Shown: positions 62,033 through 64,000 of the stretch, piece after piece
Numbering within the stretch: the first letter of the stretch is position 1
Layout: each line of letters starts with the position of its first letter
Source: a virus
Virus record (IMG/VR): IMGVR_UViG_3300031963_000044
Location: 1 to 64,000 of that record
Strand: one strand, 5' to 3'
Length of the DNA: 64,000 bases
Made by a program: the position numbers and the translations under genes
The notes under the pieces: model-generated
The model's input: only the letters and a program-made list of their open reading frames with translations
Database searches by the model: none
Told to the model about the DNA's origin: nothing

Positions 62033-62899
62033 TTAAATAATTTCCTTTAATTTATTTGTAATGAAATCAATGTTATTTTTAATTTCTAAAACATAATCTC
62101 TATCTTCAACATTTGACTCACTAATGAGATGAATAGATTCCATTAATTTATCAATATCAATATTATTTAATGTATTGATTGTGTTTGACACATTTTCTTT
62201 TGCTTTAAAAACGAACTCAAGATTAAACATATATGTTCTAATAATATTAAAAATTGTAATAATATCTTGTCTATTCCATCCCGAATTTAACATATGTTTA
62301 TCATAAATTCTTGAATCAAGTTGATTATATACTTCAATATCATTCGTAAAAACAGAATGGTTATTCCAATTAATATAAAAAGCTATTTTATTATATCCAC
62401 TATTTCTTGATGCTTTTTTATCTATTAAATAGATGATAACGCCTCGTCTAAAATATTCTTTAAACCTGCTATTTTTACCGGTAGTACACCACTTGGTGTT
62501 TGCCCCCCATTTATCTGAACCCTCTTGGGTTAACGGTCTTACAATTAAAATATTTTCGGTCTCATAAATTTTTGTCCCATGTTTTTTGGGTTCAAATTCT
62601 TTTTCTAATTTGCGACTCATCGCATCATCAATCCTATCTTGAAGAATTTTAAGATTAGTGTATTCAGGAGAGTAAATATCTTTATTTGTAAGATAACTTA
62701 AACAACTATCAAAATCATTAACAAGTTCAATTACTTTAGCCGACCTAGTTAGTTTGTTCTTATCTCTATTCGACCAAAGTTTACACATAAATTCCAAATA
62801 TTTCTTAGTTTCTGTTTTATCAGCATGTAAGAAACTTTGGAAAATAGCTGCACTAACTTGTTTAGCGTATTTTGTTTGAAGTTCAGATACTTTTGACAT
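62033..62899 (-). CDS. WC-motif family protein 3
   Basis: 288 residues. Central block ILIVRPLTQEGSDKWGANTK then WCTTGKNSRFKEYFRRG, VIIYLIDKKASRNSGYNKIA and FYINWNNHSVFTND, paralogous to 59827-60750. N-terminal helical part with SVFxxFLHADxTExxKYL-like SFLHADKTETKKYLEFM. Next to gp47 with a 2-base gap. A TATCTTTG -7 element lies at 62918-62925 but with a poor -33 spacing. Confidence 0.7.
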   Translation of the reverse strand: MSKVSELQTKYAKQVSAAIFQSFLHADKTETKKYLEFMCKLWSNRDKNKLTRSAKVIELVNDFDSCLSYLTNKDIYSPEYTNLKILQDRIDDAMSRKLEKEFEPKKHGTKIYETENILIVRPLTQEGSDKWGANTKWCTTGKNSRFKEYFRRGVIIYLIDKKASRNSGYNKIAFYINWNNHSVFTNDIEVYNQLDSRIYDKHMLNSGWNRQDIITIFNIIRTYMFNLEFVFKAKENVSNTINTLNNIDIDKLMESIHLISESNVEDRDYVLEIKNNIDFITNKLKEII

Positions 62900-62949
62900 A
62901 ATTTATTTTTTGAACTACAAAGATATGAAAAAATCTCTAACAAAAAAAA

Positions 62950-63807
62950 CTATTTCAGGTATTTTTTTACGTCCATAGTTAATGCGGTATCCATAGCACC
63001 TTTACCGACTCTAAATTCTTCAAAATCTGAATCGTCCTTAAGTAGTACTATTATACAGCCGTAGAGTTTTAAATTTTCGTATTTTGTACCCTCTAACATT
63101 TTTAGAAAAAGTTTACCGTATAGTGGTAATTGAACCGAGTAATGACCCAATGCTGTATCATCTAAAAAGATAAATGGAAATTTCATTTTTTTAGTAAAAC
63201 TATTTGGTATAAAATTTTTTGGTTTATTACTCTTATAGTCAGAAACAATAACCCCAAACCCGTCTTTATTTTTATTTTCAATTAGCCAAATTTTGTCTGC
63301 TTGACCAACATATCCTAATTCAGCCGAACCTAAAACGACCTCGGTATCTAATAAAACAGCGCCTCGCTCTTTCATTAAATTAAGAAATTTAATTCCGCCC
63401 TGAATCATAGCATCACTTTTTAATATTTGGTCAAAATCACAATCAAATGTTGGTTGTCTAACTTCTTTTTCAATGTTGAAAATTTTAAGCGATTCTTTTT
63501 CTAGAAGATAGTGAACCCTAGAACCCATATTAACCGCTAATTCACCCGATTTACTCCATTCATCTAATAATGCTTGTTTAACTGCTAAATCACCCTTACT
63601 TTTCTTATGAGCAATTGATTCTGCATCAAATTCATCATAAAAATATTTAAGAACTTTTGACACTGAAGGCCAATCATTTCTTAAATTACCGTCAATATCA
63701 TTCATAAAATAAATGTGATTTTCCTCTAAAAAAGAAAGTTTTTGACTTTCATACTTATTTTTTAAAATATCTATTATTTCTTCTCTTACTGTAATTAAAT
63801 CAATCAT
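62950..63807 (-). CDS. RecB/Cas4-like PD-(D/E)XK nuclease
   Basis: 285 residues with the motif series of this superfamily: GSRVHYLLE (H and E), LDTEVVLGSAELGYVGQADKI with GQ-x-D, IVSDYKSNK (D-Y-K) and YSVQLPLYG (QLxxY). A 5'-3' exonuclease or helicase-linked nuclease for DNA processing during replication and recombination. Its ATG shares a base with the primase stop. Confidence 0.85.
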   Translation of the reverse strand: MIDLITVREEIIDILKNKYESQKLSFLEENHIYFMNDIDGNLRNDWPSVSKVLKYFYDEFDAESIAHKKSKGDLAVKQALLDEWSKSGELAVNMGSRVHYLLEKESLKIFNIEKEVRQPTFDCDFDQILKSDAMIQGGIKFLNLMKERGAVLLDTEVVLGSAELGYVGQADKIWLIENKNKDGFGVIVSDYKSNKPKNFIPNSFTKKMKFPFIFLDDTALGHYSVQLPLYGKLFLKMLEGTKYENLKLYGCIIVLLKDDSDFEEFRVGKGAMDTALTMDVKKYLK

Positions 63808-64000
63808 TACTTTATAAAAATTTCAAATTCATTTATTTGTCCCCTTAAATCCGCAACATCTTTATCTTTTGGTAATTCTAATAATTTAACTCTACCAAAT
63901 AAAACACCCCCATTTAATTCATGAAATAACTTTTGTGCATTATTAAATGCGTCCCCGTCTAATGCGATAATAATATTTTTCTTAGCATCATTATAAAGTT
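63807..64000 (-). CDS. DNA primase, C-terminal part (TOPRIM), 5' end outside window
   Basis: The last 63 codons are visible. NIIIALDGDA is the D-x-D-type TOPRIM strand, followed by a helix (QKLFHELN), VLFGRVKLLELP and KDKDVADLRG, the typical end of the TOPRIM domain of T4 gp61-like and DnaG primases. Runs off the right edge. Confidence 0.82.
   Translation of the reverse strand, partial: LYNDAKKNIIIALDGDAFNNAQKLFHELNGGVLFGRVKLLELPKDKDVADLRGQINEFEIFIK

Noticed and set aside
62918-62945. Host-type promoter for 62033-62899
   Set aside because: TATCTTTG is present, but the TTTG lies only 15 bases upstream.

Overview
The window is a stretch of a large, AT-rich, virulent-type phage genome with a T4-like replication and recombination core. 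The host is very probably a flavobacterium or another Bacteroidota. Evidence for the host: more than twenty intergenic spacers carry the Bacteroidota housekeeping promoter (-33 TTTG or TTG, a 19-20 base spacer, -7 TAnnTTTG), Shine-Dalgarno sequences are essentially absent, and one gene encodes a secreted protein with a type IX secretion C-terminal sorting domain. Evidence for a phage: T4 gp46/gp47-like recombination nuclease subunits, a TOPRIM primase end, a RecB-like nuclease, a sigma factor, T4 Rnl1-type RNA ligase, DUF3310 and DUF192 proteins, a lytic transglycosylase, and densely packed small unknown genes with ATGA and TAATG overlaps.

Layout. 0-7.4 kb: small early genes on the minus strand, most with their own host-type promoter. 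Inside it, 1.15-2.97 kb is an RNA-gene cluster: a ~240-nt structured RNA with its own promoter and terminator, an I-Ssp6803I-like PD-(D/E)XK endonuclease gene, tRNA-Arg(TCT), tRNA-Leu(TAA) interrupted by a 232-nt group I intron, and two further structured RNA candidates. 7.4-8.0 kb: a gene-poor stretch with a duplicated repeat element. 8.0-18.8 kb: operons of small unknown genes plus an SPFH protein, a spanin-like pair and an Rnl5-type RNA ligase.

18.8-28.3 kb is the most unusual part: a tyrosine recombinase gene next to an integron-like array. Seventeen small genes (and one short isoleucyl-tRNA synthetase), many of differing base composition, are separated by at least ten compact attC-like palindromic sites (R'' YAAC ... 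GTTR R'), plus one giant site that holds a gene in its loop, and half-sites at both ends. I know of no standard description of such an array inside a T4-like phage.

28.3-37 kb: accessory metabolism and RNA repair: metallophosphoesterase, a T9SS cargo protein, SLOG/DUF2493, an HD hydrolase, and an overlapping operon of cREC receiver, Nudix hydrolase and RNA ligase 1. 37-64 kb: late/structural and replication modules on mostly the minus strand: lysis transglycosylase, LysM, Dps-like, metalloprotease, glutaredoxin, DnaJ, Hc1-like protein, membrane proteins, sigma-70 factor, gp46, gp47, RecB-like nuclease and primase. A recurring ATATTTAT box 12-18 bases upstream of many of these starts is a candidate phage late promoter, possibly read by the phage sigma factor.

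How it fits together: the early region uses host RNA polymerase as is; the phage sigma factor probably redirects polymerase to the ATATTTAT box; tRNAs, two RNA ligases, Nudix and cREC proteins maintain or repair RNA during infection; the cassette array looks like a store of exchangeable accessory genes.
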